A stretch of DNA of 64,000 nucleotides from G963664115 sp965263045 (GTDB lineage Bacteria > Acidobacteriota > Terriglobia > 20CM-2-55-15). A program made the position numbers and the translations under genes. This document shows, in pieces, positions 27,939 through 37,685 of this stretch; position 1 is the stretch's first letter; each line of letters opens with the position of its first letter. The notes under the pieces were generated by a model. That model saw nothing but the letters and a program-made list of their open reading frames with translations, was not told the DNA's origin and did no database searches. Location: contig CBDHGK010000041.1 of the NCBI GenBank assembly GCA_965263045.1, forward strand, positions 682,001 through 746,000. The letters run 5' to 3'.

Positions 27939-29379
27939 GAATGTGTGCCAATCTTAGTTGGAAATTGAAACGGCTCCAAACCCCATGGTTTGATGGTATT
28001 GGAAGAAACAACATCAAGCCTGTAAGAGAAAGGAGCCGAGATGAGGAGTCTGTTACGTTCGGTAAAGAAACGCAAGAAGTCGCGTGTGCTGGGTGAGGTC
28101 GAGGTCCTGAGCCGGGAGGAATACTCGGGACTGGAATTGGACTCGAAGGTGGAGATGATTCGGGCGTTGATCCCACTGGGGTTGATGCACGTGGAGGAGT
28201 TGCTCGACGAGGAAGTGAAGTCGTTGGCGGGTGAGCGATACGCACGAAAGGAGGCGGCGTTGCGGGGCCGGCGACACGGGAGCAATCCGGGGACCGTGGG
28301 GCTGGGTGGCCAGCGGGTGCCGGTTCGGGTGCCTCGAGTGCGCAGCGTGGCGGGCGGGGAGATTCCGCTTCGGACCTACGAGGAACTCAGTCCGGGTGGC
28401 GCGGTGAACGAGCTACTGCTCAGACGTGTGCTGTATGGGATCTCCTGCCGGAACTATGAATCGGCCGCTGAAGCGATTCCGGGAGCGATCGGACTGTCGA
28501 GTTCGACGGTGTCTCGAGGATTCGTCCAGGCGAGTGCCGCGAAACTTCGGGAGATGCAGGAGCGGGATCTGAGTGGCGAGGACGTCGTGGCGATCTTCCT
28601 GGACGGGAAGGCGTTTGCCGACGCCCTGATGGTAGTGGCCCTGGGCGTCACGCTTTCGGGCGACAAACGCTTCTTGGGCTTCGTGGAGACCGACACGGAG
28701 AACGAGCAAGTGCTGACTCCGTTTCTCCGTTCGTTGATGGAGCGGGGCCTGGACATCTCTGAAGGCGTGCTGGTGATTGTCGACGGCGGCAAAGGTCTGC
28801 GGGCGGCGGTCAAGAAGGCATTCAGGAATCGAGCCCTGGTCCAACGCTGCCAATGGCACAAACGCGAGAACGTCGTGAGATACCTATCGAAGACCGAGCA
28901 AGCCGTGTGGCGACGCCGGCTGCAGCGGGCCTACGAGCGCCCGGAGTACGACGAAGCTCGGGCGGCGCTCGGAGAGCTCCATGGAGAGCTCGAGGAGCGA
29001 AACCAATCGGGGGCTGCGAGCCTTGAGGAAGGCCTGGAAGAGACCCTCACGTTGCATCGGCTCGGCGTGTACGGGGTCTTGGGCCGTTCGTTCAAGACGA
29101 CGAATTGCCTGGAATCGGTCAATGCCCTTGTCGAGGAAAGGTGTGCGAAGGTCGATCATTGGAAGAACTCGAGTCAGCGGCAACGCTGGTTGGCGACGGC
29201 GCTCATCGACATCGAACCGCGCCTGAGGAAGGTGATCGGCTACCGTCATCTTCCAAAGCTCCGCGAAGCCCTCCAGCGAGAGCTGAAAATTGAGGCGAAG
29301 ACGTCGACGAGATCGAAGAAGAAGGTTGCATGACCCATCGTGAGCCGTGGAGAGTTTCAACTAAGAATGGGCTTGACTC
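27939..29379 (+). mobile_element. IS256-family insertion sequence, copy 3
   Basis: 1,441 bp, in the opposite orientation to copies 1 and 2. It is flanked by the direct repeat CCGGCACA at 27931-27938 and 29380-29387. Confidence 0.95.
28041..29333 (+). CDS. IS256-family transposase (copy 3)
   Basis: 430 residues, identical in translation to the other two copies, with the catalytic Asp, Asp and Glu contexts intact and a GGAG ribosome site before the ATG. Confidence 0.95.
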   Translation: MRSLLRSVKKRKKSRVLGEVEVLSREEYSGLELDSKVEMIRALIPLGLMHVEELLDEEVKSLAGERYARKEAALRGRRHGSNPGTVGLGGQRVPVRVPRVRSVAGGEIPLRTYEELSPGGAVNELLLRRVLYGISCRNYESAAEAIPGAIGLSSSTVSRGFVQASAAKLREMQERDLSGEDVVAIFLDGKAFADALMVVALGVTLSGDKRFLGFVETDTENEQVLTPFLRSLMERGLDISEGVLVIVDGGKGLRAAVKKAFRNRALVQRCQWHKRENVVRYLSKTEQAVWRRRLQRAYERPEYDEARAALGELHGELEERNQSGAASLEEGLEETLTLHRLGVYGVLGRSFKTTNCLESVNALVEERCAKVDHWKNSSQRQRWLATALIDIEPRLRKVIGYRHLPKLREALQRELKIEAKTSTRSKKKVA

Positions 29380-29903
29380 CCGGCACATTCGAACCCCTGC
29401 GATTTGTTCCCGACAACAAGGTCGTTGTTCTGGGTCTGTTATCGAGCAAAGTGCCCGGTCTGGAGTCCGAGGCCCAGATCGTTGGCCGGATCGAGGAAGC
29501 GTCGCGATACGTGCCCCTGGAGAACCTGGCCCTCAGCACGCAGTGCGGCTTCGCATCGATGAAGGAGGGCAACTTGCTTACCGAAGACGACCAGTGGAAG
29601 AAGGTGGCGCAGGTCGTCGATACGGCCCGTCGTGTCTGGAAGGGTGCTTAGCGACGTCACCCGGTTGCCCCAAAGCGCCGTGCCGAGTCGAATTGCACGC
29701 TCCGAAACGCGTGGGGAGCGCGTGGAGAGATGGTGTCGAATGACCGTATGGACGGTGTCGAGAAGGGGCGGCGGTTCGAGCTGCGGACGCGTTCAGGCGA
29801 CTTCGATCGGACACACGGGTCATTGCAACAGGCGGCTCCTCGATTCCGAAGCAGGGGCGCCCGGATGCAGCGCTGGATGCAGTGATCATAGGCACGCCTT
29901 TAA

Positions 29904-29945
29904 GGGGGGGGCGTAGTTGGGGGGGGGGAGCGTAGTTGGGGGGGG
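29904..29945. repeat. G-tract repeat (G8, G10, G8) between the MetE-like gene and uup
   Basis: Three uninterrupted G runs at 29904-29911, 29919-29928 and 29938-29945 are separated by CGTAGTT and AGCGTAGTT. The rest of the 29652-29975 spacer shows no gene. The runs lie about 30 bp past the stop of uup, so they are C runs in its 3' untranslated RNA. They could form a quadruplex on the + strand or mark an assembly-sensitive site. Confidence 0.75.
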
Positions 29946-29975
29946 TAGGTGTGTCGGGGATGCGTTCGGGATGGC

Positions 29976-31787
29976 TCATGTTTGCGAATCCAGATCGTCC
30001 CATCGCGTGTAAGCGGCAGCGAGTGTGGTTTCCAGTTCTTCGATGCGTGCGAGTGAGGCTTTGATCACGTCGGCGCCTTCCCTGTAGAAGTCCGGTCTCG
30101 CGATTTTCGCACTGAGCTCTCGCTGTTCCGACTCGAGCCCTTCGATCGTTGCAGGCAGCGCTCCCAGCTCGCGCTGATCCTTGAACGACAACTTCTTCGG
30201 CCGGGCCTTGGCGGGCGTCGGTTTCGGCCTCTTCCCTGCGCCTCCGGTCCGTTTCCCAATCGTTGAGGGCCCGACCCGGGTTTTATCCGGCTTCCGCTGC
30301 CGGATCCAATCCGTGTATCCACCCACGTATTCCGCGACGTGGCCGCCTCCTTCGAAGACAAAGGTGCTTGTGACGACGTTGTCGAGAAAGGCGCGGTCGT
30401 GGCTCACCAGCAGAAGAGTCCCGGACCACTGGGCGAGTAGTTCCTCGAGTAGTTCCAGCGTTTCAATATCGAGATCGTTGGTCGGCTCATCGAGCACGAG
30501 TACGTTCGCCGGCCGGGTGAACAGTCGCGCCAGCAGTAGCCGATTTCGCTCGCCACCTGAGAGCGCTTTCACCGGCGTCCGAGCTCGCTCGTCGGAGAAC
30601 AGGAAAGCGCGGAGGTAGGCGTGCACGTGACAGGTTCGTCCGTTTGATGTCACAGTGTCGTTCCCCTCGCCCACCGTGTCGAACACGGTACTTTCGGGAT
30701 CAAGCTGTTCCCGCCCCTGGTCGTAATAGGCAGTGACGACATGGGCACCATTTCGGATGTTCCCGGTGTCAGGCATGGACTCGCCCAGGAGCATCCGCAG
30801 GAGCGTTGTTTTGCCGACACCGTTCCCGCCGATGAGGCCGATCCGATCTCCCCGGAGCACCCGGGTGGAAAAATCGCGGATAATCGCGGTTCCACCGATA
30901 CTCCTGGAGATCCCTTTGACCTCGAATACAAGCTTGCCGGAGGGGTCGGCCTGTTCGACCTGCAGACGCACGTTGCCCGCCGGTTCGCGACGCTCCGCGC
31001 GTTCGACGCGCATGGCCTCGAGCGCCCGGACCCGGCCTTCGTTCCGGGTGCGGCGGGCTTTGATTCCCTGCCGGACCCACACTTCTTCTTCGGCCAACTT
31101 CTTGTCAAACTTGTCGGCGAGCACAGCCTCGTTGGCCAGCGCATTCCCTTTGCGTTCAAGATACGTCGAGAAGTCGCCGGGCCACGACGTCAGCTGGCCA
31201 CGGTCGAGCTCGACGATCCGCGTCGCCAGGCGTCGGAGAAACGCGCGGTCATGCGTGACGAACATCACCGCGCCTTCATAGTTGGCGAGAAAGGCTTCGA
31301 GCCACTGAATGGCTTCGATATCCAGGTGGTTGGTCGGTTCATCGAGCAAGAGCAGATCCGGCTGGCCGACAAGCGCGCGCGCCAGCAGAACACGGCGGCG
31401 CCAACCACCCGACAGCGTATCGACAATGGACTCCGCATCCAGCTCAAGCCGCGACAGGACCTGCCCGACGTCGTGCTGCTTCAGCCACGCTTCGTCTCCT
31501 TCCAGAGCGTGGGTGTGACCTTCGGCGACGACGTCGAAGACCGATTGACTGGTGGATAGTGAAACGTCCTGCTCGAGCCGCGCCACCCGCAGCGACCCCT
31601 GGTGCCAAACTGTCCCGGCGTCGGGTGCGACTTCGCTATTGATGATTTTCAGGAGCGTCGACTTGCCTGCGCCGTTGCGGCCAATCAGCGAGACGCGCTC
31701 CCGCGGATCGACCTGCATTGCGACTTTATCGAGCAGGGGCGCGTGGCCGTACGCGATCGACACGCCGTCGAGAGTCACCAATGGCAT
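29976..31787 (-). CDS. uup: ABC-F family ATPase Uup
   Basis: 603 residues with two ABC modules and no membrane segments. Walker A motifs are GRNGAGKS (about 37-44) and GGNGVGKT (about 321-328); signatures are LSGGWRRR and LSGGERNR; both have LLDEPTNHLD- or VLDEPTNDLD-type Walker B. A linker between the modules is rich in Arg and Glu, and a basic C-terminal region followed by a predicted coiled coil (LESEQRELSAKI, LARIEELETTL) is the Uup hallmark. Uup affects precise excision of transposons and ribosome function, which is notable beside so many IS copies. Confidence 0.9.
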   Translation of the reverse strand: MPLVTLDGVSIAYGHAPLLDKVAMQVDPRERVSLIGRNGAGKSTLLKIINSEVAPDAGTVWHQGSLRVARLEQDVSLSTSQSVFDVVAEGHTHALEGDEAWLKQHDVGQVLSRLELDAESIVDTLSGGWRRRVLLARALVGQPDLLLLDEPTNHLDIEAIQWLEAFLANYEGAVMFVTHDRAFLRRLATRIVELDRGQLTSWPGDFSTYLERKGNALANEAVLADKFDKKLAEEEVWVRQGIKARRTRNEGRVRALEAMRVERAERREPAGNVRLQVEQADPSGKLVFEVKGISRSIGGTAIIRDFSTRVLRGDRIGLIGGNGVGKTTLLRMLLGESMPDTGNIRNGAHVVTAYYDQGREQLDPESTVFDTVGEGNDTVTSNGRTCHVHAYLRAFLFSDERARTPVKALSGGERNRLLLARLFTRPANVLVLDEPTNDLDIETLELLEELLAQWSGTLLLVSHDRAFLDNVVTSTFVFEGGGHVAEYVGGYTDWIRQRKPDKTRVGPSTIGKRTGGAGKRPKPTPAKARPKKLSFKDQRELGALPATIEGLESEQRELSAKIARPDFYREGADVIKASLARIEELETTLAAAYTRWDDLDSQT

Positions 31788-32066
31788 CCCTTCAAGCTAC
31801 CACGGCGGTCCCTTCTCTAGCAGGTGGGAGTGATTCGCTGATTCCGGGTGTAATGCTGAGTGTTCAACCACAGGTGCGGACCATGACCTGAACACGTTTA
31901 GGAATCATTGATTCTGAGCGCTCACATGGCGCACCTGCAGCAGCGGCTTGCCGCGCATCGGCTTGACCCGCATCACTCATCCAAACTACGATCAGTCTGA
32001 CTGGACTTGACGGCCACAGCTGGGCTTTCACCGCCAGCTTCAGAACAGAGTACGGGAGGAATCCGA

Positions 32067-33242
32067 ATGAGTTTCGCAAAGTCAGTGCTGTCTTCGATCC
32101 CGGCAGTCGCGCTCCTGGTGTTGGGTCTGCCGGCGAGTGTGGCTGGTGGCGGGCAGGCACGGGGCGAATCGGATGGGGCCAATCGTCCTCCGGGTATAGA
32201 GCCGCTGGCGCGCGACATGTGGACCACCGATAACTTCTATCTGGACCGCGAGAACTGGACGGATCCCCGATACGCCCGCTGCAACACGCCCCGCCAGTTG
32301 ACCGACATGTGGAGCCGGGAAGATCGTCCCGGGGAATGGGGCGATTGCAACCTGGACCGGGACGTGGCCGACATCGTGAGCCCCTATCCTTATCGGACCG
32401 CCCAGGAACATTACGAAGCTTTGCGCGAGGAAGCCCGTGCTGGTGGGCTCCCCAGTGTCCACACCCGGGAATCTCTGCCGGATTGGGACGGATGGTACAA
32501 CCGGGAAGCACGCGACGAACAATGGATCTATGGCCGAAACCTTCAAACGGCGACGATGATTTCGCTGCTGACGCGGGAATATCAGGAGCGGATGGTACAG
32601 GAAAACTATCACGAGGGTGTCAGCAACGCCCCCTGGTGGCAATCCTCGTTCTGCTATCCCGAAGGCCTCTGGCGGTGGTGGGCGGAGTTTTCCCACGGCG
32701 GCCCGATCGAGGTCATGATGACGCCGACCCAGGTGCAGCTTCTCGTCGGTCAGGCCGACAATCTCCTCCGAAAGGTGTTGATCGGCCGCGATCACGTTCA
32801 GGAGGGTGTACCGCAGTGGTGGGGGGAAACGGTTGGATTCTGGAACGGTGATACGCTCATTGCGTGGACCGCCAACGTTCAGGGCTGGAAGCTGTCTCAT
32901 TCGATGCCGGAATACAGCAACGAGTTTGAGGTGATCGAGGTCTTCAGGCCCAGTCCGGATGGAAACGGAATTATTTCCGAAGCCACATTTTACGATCCGG
33001 AGGCATTCGCGCAGCCACTCCACACAGTCACGCCGTGGAATCTGGCGCGCCCTCCCGACGACGCTGAAACGCGATACACCTACAAGCAGTGCCGGGTCCA
33101 GAGCACGATCGTTGTGGGTCCGGACGGGCGACCGACGCAACTGATTCCGGGTGACGACGGCTATGTCGATTACTACGGTCGACCGTGGGCGCAGAGCTGG
33201 GCAGAACACTTCGAACAGGGATGGGAGCGATCTGTCGATTAA
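32067..33242 (+). CDS. Exported protein of unknown function (family also at 61272-62408)
   Basis: 391 residues from the ATG at 32067, chosen for its GGAGGA ribosome site and the signal peptide that follows. Mature landmarks are RDMWTTDNFYLDRENWTDPRYARCNT, SPYPYRTAQEHYEALREEA, LLTREYQERMVQENYHEG, and GETVGFWNGDTLIAWTANVQGW. The protein at 61272 shares this plan (MFTTEDFRQDREHWTDP, ESVGFWDGDALIVHTNQIRGW). No catalytic motif is recognised. Several cysteines and many tryptophans suggest a periplasmic beta-rich protein. Confidence 0.7.
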   Translation: MSFAKSVLSSIPAVALLVLGLPASVAGGGQARGESDGANRPPGIEPLARDMWTTDNFYLDRENWTDPRYARCNTPRQLTDMWSREDRPGEWGDCNLDRDVADIVSPYPYRTAQEHYEALREEARAGGLPSVHTRESLPDWDGWYNREARDEQWIYGRNLQTATMISLLTREYQERMVQENYHEGVSNAPWWQSSFCYPEGLWRWWAEFSHGGPIEVMMTPTQVQLLVGQADNLLRKVLIGRDHVQEGVPQWWGETVGFWNGDTLIAWTANVQGWKLSHSMPEYSNEFEVIEVFRPSPDGNGIISEATFYDPEAFAQPLHTVTPWNLARPPDDAETRYTYKQCRVQSTIVVGPDGRPTQLIPGDDGYVDYYGRPWAQSWAEHFEQGWERSVD

Positions 33243-33299
33243 TCGGGCGGAGCACGTCGGCCGCCGCCAGTGCCGGGGTTTTCCCGCGGCCGCAGGCTC

Positions 33300-34016
33300 T
33301 CAGCTCTTGTGTGCCAGAAATATCGTGTGGCGGGGTCCGCCTTTCTTCCCTCGGCCCCGAACCTGCTGCACTTCGACATCAAAACCGTTATAACGCAGGC
33401 GTTGCTCGAACTTTCGGTCTTCCCGCGCCGACCAGACCGCCAGTGTCCCGCCGCTCTTGAGAGCTTTGTGCGTATCGGCCAGACCCCGGTCTGCATAGAG
33501 CCGGTTGTTGGTGGATGTCGCGAACGCGCTCGGGCCGTTATCCACATCGAGGAGCACGCTATCGAACCGGCCCCGACTCCGGCTGATCGTCACCGCAACG
33601 TCATTCATCTCGACCTGGACGCGGCTGTCCTGAAGCGGGTGGCCGGTCAGGGCTCCGAGCACCCCCCGGTTCCAGTCCACAACTGCCGGAACGAGTTCTG
33701 CCACAACAACCAGCGCGTCAGGCGGCAGCAGATTCAGCGTGTTGCGCAGAGTGAAGCCCATACCGAGGCCTCCAAGGAGAACTGACGGTTGATCCATCGT
33801 CCGCGCCGTCCGACAGGCGAATGTAGCCAGCGCCTCTTCCGATCCGTGCATACGGCTCGACATGAGACTCTTCCCGTTTGCGAGAATAATGTACTCCCGG
33901 TCGCGTCGGGCCAGTTTGAAGTCCGTACCGTCGGGGGTTTCGGATTCTCCGAGTATCTCCAGGGGTTTCATTGAGACCGTGCCGTCCGAGATGGAGAGAA
34001 CACTGATCGGCCCCAT
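33300..34016 (-). CDS. Spermidine-synthase-like (SAM-binding) protein
   Basis: 238 residues with the Rossmann core VLLGGLGMGFTLRNTL, the acidic ribose-binding segment VAELVPAVVDWN, and DSVLLDVDNGP. This resembles spermidine synthase-like proteins lacking the N-terminal domain. An internal ATG 45 bp downstream (MKPLEILGES) is an alternative start. The true substrate is unknown. Confidence 0.7.
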   Translation of the reverse strand: MGPISVLSISDGTVSMKPLEILGESETPDGTDFKLARRDREYIILANGKSLMSSRMHGSEEALATFACRTARTMDQPSVLLGGLGMGFTLRNTLNLLPPDALVVVAELVPAVVDWNRGVLGALTGHPLQDSRVQVEMNDVAVTISRSRGRFDSVLLDVDNGPSAFATSTNNRLYADRGLADTHKALKSGGTLAVWSAREDRKFEQRLRYNGFDVEVQQVRGRGKKGGPRHTIFLAHKS

Positions 34017-34119
34017 GTTTTCGGATTCGTACAGTCATGATGCACACCGAAAAAAACGGGGCCGAAGGTCTTGGACGGAGATCCCATCGATTCCACGCCT
34101 GACAGAACGCAGAAACAAG

Positions 34120-34145
34120 GAGAGCGCGGTAGGAACCGCGCTCTC
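34120..34145 (-). terminator. Rho-independent terminator of glnA
   Basis: A 10-bp perfect stem (GAGAGCGCGG with CCGCGCTCTC) and a six-base loop lie 29 bp past the glnA stop. Read on the glnA strand it is followed by CTTGTTTCT, a moderately T-rich tail. Confidence 0.8.
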
Positions 34146-34173
34146 ATTCGGATTTGAAGTGGGGTGTTCCCGA

Positions 34174-35583
34174 TCAACAGCTGTAGGACAGCTGAAACTC
34201 GATGGGGTGGGTCCATTGCCTTAGTGTGGTGACCTCTTCCATTTTCAGCTCGATGTAGGCGTCGATCAGATCGTCGGTCATCACACCTCCCTTGGTGAGG
34301 AACTTGCGGTCTTTGTCGAGCGCTTCCAACGCAATGTCAAGAGAGGAACAAACAGTGGGCAGCTTCGCTTCTTCCTGCGGAGTCAGCGCGTACAGATCCT
34401 TGTCCATCGGTTTGCCCGGATCGATCTTGTTCTGAATGCCGTCCAGGCCCGCCATCATCATGGCGACGAAGCAAAAGTATGGGTTTGCTGTAGAGTCGGG
34501 GAAGCGCACTTCGACGCGACGTGAGTTTGGCGAGGCAACGAAGGGGATCCGGATAGCCGCCGAGCGATTGAGCGCCGAATAGACCAGGAAGGTGGGCGCT
34601 TCGAAGCCCGGCACAAGCCGCTTATAGCTGTTCGTGCTCGCGTTCGTGAAAGCGTTTAACGCCCTTGCATGTTTAATGATGCCGCCGATGTAGTACAGAG
34701 CGAGCTGCGAAATACCGCCGACTTCCTTGCCGGCAAACACATTTTTCCCTCTCTTCACCAGCGACTGGTGGACGTGCATTCCGTTCCCGTTGTCGCCAAC
34801 GAGAGGTTTCGGCATGAAGGTGGCAGTCTTTCCAGCCCGATGCGCGACGTTGTGAAGGACGTATTTCAATATCTGGATCTGGTCCGCCTTGTCGACCAGC
34901 GATCCGGCGCTGACACCGATTTCACCCTGGCCAGCGGTAGCCACTTCATGATGGTGTACTTCCGATACCAGACCCATGGCGTTGAGCCCCACGCACATGT
35001 CTCCCCGAAGGTCACTGAGCGAGTCAACCGGCGGGACGGGAAAGTACCCCCCCTTGACGCCGGGCCGGTGGGCCAGGTTGCCGCCGGGCAGGTCATGACC
35101 GGAAACCCAGGATCCTTCTTCAGAGTGGATTTCGTAAAACGCTCCCTGCATTTCCGAGCCGTATTTCACGTCGTCAAAGACGAAAAATTCGTTTTCCGGG
35201 CCGAAAAACGCATTGTCGGCGATTCCGGTTGACTTGAGGTATTTGAGGGCTCGCTTTGCGCAGGTACGCGGGCAACGCTCATAGCCCTGTCCAGTCAGGG
35301 GCTCAACTACGTCGCAGCGAATGTTGAGCTGTTTGTGGTTTGCAAAGATGTCAATGACCGACGTCTCTGCATCGGGCATCAGGATCATGTCGGATTCATT
35401 GATAAACCTCCAGCCTGCAATCGACGATCCGTCGAACATCTTTCCGCCCGTGAGAAAGGTTTTGTCAACCTCCCCAGCGGGGACTGTGACGTGCTGTTCC
35501 TTACCTTTTGTATCGGTGAAACGAAGATCGACGAATACTACGTCTTCTTTCTTTATGAGTTTAAGTACATCAGCGGGTGTCAT
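34174..35583 (-). CDS. glnA: Glutamine synthetase, type I
   Basis: 469 residues, the standard length for the type I beta enzyme. Landmarks: FDGSSIAGWRFINESDM, the metal-binding FFGPENEFFVFD, the DNGNGMHVHQS segment, NRSAAIRIP, and NPYFCFVAMMMAGLDGIQNK. The Tyr of DKDLYALTP is at the position normally adenylylated in type I beta enzymes, so control by adenylylation is likely. A GGAGG ribosome site is 12 bases before the ATG. The leader contains a GC-rich hairpin at 35646-35663. Confidence 0.95.
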   Translation of the reverse strand: MTPADVLKLIKKEDVVFVDLRFTDTKGKEQHVTVPAGEVDKTFLTGGKMFDGSSIAGWRFINESDMILMPDAETSVIDIFANHKQLNIRCDVVEPLTGQGYERCPRTCAKRALKYLKSTGIADNAFFGPENEFFVFDDVKYGSEMQGAFYEIHSEEGSWVSGHDLPGGNLAHRPGVKGGYFPVPPVDSLSDLRGDMCVGLNAMGLVSEVHHHEVATAGQGEIGVSAGSLVDKADQIQILKYVLHNVAHRAGKTATFMPKPLVGDNGNGMHVHQSLVKRGKNVFAGKEVGGISQLALYYIGGIIKHARALNAFTNASTNSYKRLVPGFEAPTFLVYSALNRSAAIRIPFVASPNSRRVEVRFPDSTANPYFCFVAMMMAGLDGIQNKIDPGKPMDKDLYALTPQEEAKLPTVCSSLDIALEALDKDRKFLTKGGVMTDDLIDAYIELKMEEVTTLRQWTHPIEFQLSYSC

Positions 35584-35949
35584 CGTTGGGTGAAACCTCC
35601 ATATAGAGCGAAACGAGTTTGTCTTGAAATGCTGGCCGGCTTTATGCGGGGAGCGGTCCCCGCAAGCCGATCATTTTACATTAGGTTCGAAGTTCAGCAC
35701 AAAGTATTGTGGCCTCCGCGGGTCTCCCCCGACAGGGTTGGCGACCCCAAATGAGTGGGTTCGTCGTCCCGAAGAGTTCCACCCTTCTCCAGTAAACAGC
35801 CGCCACAGCATACAGCCTGTTGATGTGCTCCAGTTTGAAAATGGTGTCGCCGCCGGCAGCCATCAAAGGAGCCGACGGCATCAGGGTTTGCCGGCGTGGA
35901 ATGATCCGGACGCGTAACTCCCGGTTTCAACCGTGTTTGGATCTCTTAG
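35584..35949. other. Spacer upstream of glnA
   Basis: No gene is supported. A seven-base-pair hairpin (GCGGGGA with TCCCCGC) at 35646-35663 lies in the glnA leader. The decayed repeat shared with 23.4 kb is at 35750-35766 and nearby. The TTAG target of the next IS is at 35946-35949. I see no convincing sigma-54 promoter. Confidence 0.5.
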
Positions 35950-37685
35950 CCCGCATAAATCACCAGATGGACCAGAAAAGGCCGCCCTGTTTGGCATAAA
36001 GCGTTTGTCGAAGACGTTTTAGCAACCAAACAAAGGCGGCCCTTATGACGACAGAGTGTAACCAAACGACGTTCGAATTTCACGGACTTAATCAACGAAA
36101 AGTGAAGGCTCGATTCGACGGAGGGAAGATCACATCCGACGCGGGTGTCCTGCTGTTGAGGGAAGTCGAAAAACGAACCGGACTGGTCGGGGGACTTGCC
36201 GAATGTTTCGCCGATCATCGGGACCCGCGATTGATCGAGCACACGGTGAAGGAATTGATTGGGCAACGGGTGTATGGCCTGTGTCTGGGATATGAAGACC
36301 TGAACGATCACGACCAACTACGCACCGATCCGATGCTCGCCGTGGCCATCGATAAGGCCGATCCGCTGGGAGGCAACCGGCGGCAAGCCAGCGACCGGGG
36401 AAAGGCGCTGGCGGGCAAGTGCACGCTGAATCGGCTGGAGTTGACCGGTGCCGAAGTGGGGGCGGAGGAACGATACAAGAAAATTGCGATGGATGCCGAC
36501 CAGATTGACCGCTGGATGGTCGATGCATTCATCGCAGCCTATGAATCGGCGCCTGAAGAAATCATTCTGGACCTCGATGCCACCGACGATCCGATCCACG
36601 GGCAACAGGAGGGACGATTCTTTCATGGCTATTACGGCAACTACTGTTATTTGCCGTTGTATATCTTCTCGGGTGAGCATCTGCTGTGCGCCCGATTGCG
36701 ACGCTCCAACATCGATGGCGCGGCCGGATCGGTTGAGGAGCTGACCCGCATCATCGGACAGATCCGGAAGAGCTGGCCGGATGTGTCGATCATCGTCCGT
36801 GGCGACTCGGGTTTTTGCAGAGATGATTTATTGACCTGGTGTGAATCCCATCAGGTGGATTACGTGGTGGGATTGGCCAAGAACGAGCGACTCCAGGAGG
36901 TCATCGCTGAATCCATGGCTCAGGCGAAATCGGAGTTTGAATCCACCGGTAAATCGGCACGGATATTTAAGGACTTCCGCTATCGCACACGAGACAGTTG
37001 GAGCCAGCAACGGCGCGTCGTGGGCAAGGCCGAGGTTCTGGCCAAGGGCGCCAATCCCCGATTCATCGTCACCTCCCTCACACCGCAACGTTGGGAGGCC
37101 CGTGCGCTATATGAAGATCTCTACTGTGCGCGCGGCGACATGGAGAACCGGATCAAAGAGCAACAACTGGATCTGTTTGCCGACCGCACCAGCGCGGCCA
37201 CCATGCGCGCCAATCAACTCCGACTGTATCTGTCTTCGGCCGCCTACATGATCATGCAGGCCCTGCGTCGACTCGGGCTCCAGGGCACCGAACTGGCGCG
37301 CGCTCAATGCGGCACGATCCGGCTGAAGCTGCTCAAGATCGGTGCCCGCATCCGGTTCACGGTCCGAAACGTCTGGGTGTCGATGGCTGAAGCCTGTCCT
37401 TACGCCGAGGTCTATGCCGCCGTTGTCCGCAACCTACAAACAATGCCACTGCGATGCTGACACCGACGCTGCGGCTTCGTCCCTGAAATCGATTCGCTTA
37501 CCCAGTCCGAGCCGAGGTGTGTCTGATCGCGATCGTCAACGCTCTATTGAGCACGAAAATCCGCTTCTCACATCGCCAAAAACTCGTCAATTCACCCTGA
37601 GACGCTCCCCCCACACCATCTCGCGCCCACCCAGGGTTCTTTTACGCAAAATCGCAATCACGCGTCGATTGGTGATCTATGCGGG
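35950..37685 (+). mobile_element. IS1380-family insertion sequence (second type)
   Basis: 1,736 bp with inverted ends (CCCGCATAAATCACCA and CCCGCATAGATCACCA, 15 of 16) and the 4-bp direct repeat TTAG at 35946-35949 and 37686-37689. The duplication provides the stop codon of the convergent methyltransferase gene but does not truncate it. Confidence 0.9.
36045..37460 (+). CDS. IS1380-family transposase
   Basis: 471 residues. It opens with VKARFDGGKITSDAGVLLLREVEKRTGL and carries the IILDLDATDDPIHGQQEG and RGDSGFCRDDLL segments with the first two catalytic Asp residues, plus YCARGDMENRIKEQQLDLFADRTS near the Glu. The frame is intact. Confidence 0.9.
   Translation: MTTECNQTTFEFHGLNQRKVKARFDGGKITSDAGVLLLREVEKRTGLVGGLAECFADHRDPRLIEHTVKELIGQRVYGLCLGYEDLNDHDQLRTDPMLAVAIDKADPLGGNRRQASDRGKALAGKCTLNRLELTGAEVGAEERYKKIAMDADQIDRWMVDAFIAAYESAPEEIILDLDATDDPIHGQQEGRFFHGYYGNYCYLPLYIFSGEHLLCARLRRSNIDGAAGSVEELTRIIGQIRKSWPDVSIIVRGDSGFCRDDLLTWCESHQVDYVVGLAKNERLQEVIAESMAQAKSEFESTGKSARIFKDFRYRTRDSWSQQRRVVGKAEVLAKGANPRFIVTSLTPQRWEARALYEDLYCARGDMENRIKEQQLDLFADRTSAATMRANQLRLYLSSAAYMIMQALRRLGLQGTELARAQCGTIRLKLLKIGARIRFTVRNVWVSMAEACPYAEVYAAVVRNLQTMPLRC

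Larger units (their letters stand above)
27084..29651 (+). pseudogene. MetE-like (cobalamin-independent methionine synthase C-terminal type) gene split by IS256 copy 3
   Basis: Removing the IS (27939-29379) and one 8-bp duplication rejoins the frame between codons 285 and 286 and gives a 372-residue protein, the length of short MetE-like enzymes. Landmarks: the N-terminal ADQVGSFLRP, TDGEFRRSSF, YVQIDAPRY, the zinc-region sequence AIHLCRGNN, and after the IS GLLSSKVPGLES and LALSTQCGF (candidate zinc Cys). An AAGGAG ribosome site precedes the ATG at 27084. The separate pieces (an open frame into the IS to 27968 and a tail fragment) lack a complete active site. The physiological substrate of short MetE-like enzymes is uncertain. 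Confidence 0.85.

Noticed and set aside
35584..35760. Sigma-54 or sigma-70 promoter for glnA
   Set aside because: A TTCAAG/TATATG pair with 17-bp spacing would place the transcript start at the ribosome site; no GG-N10-GC match was convincing.
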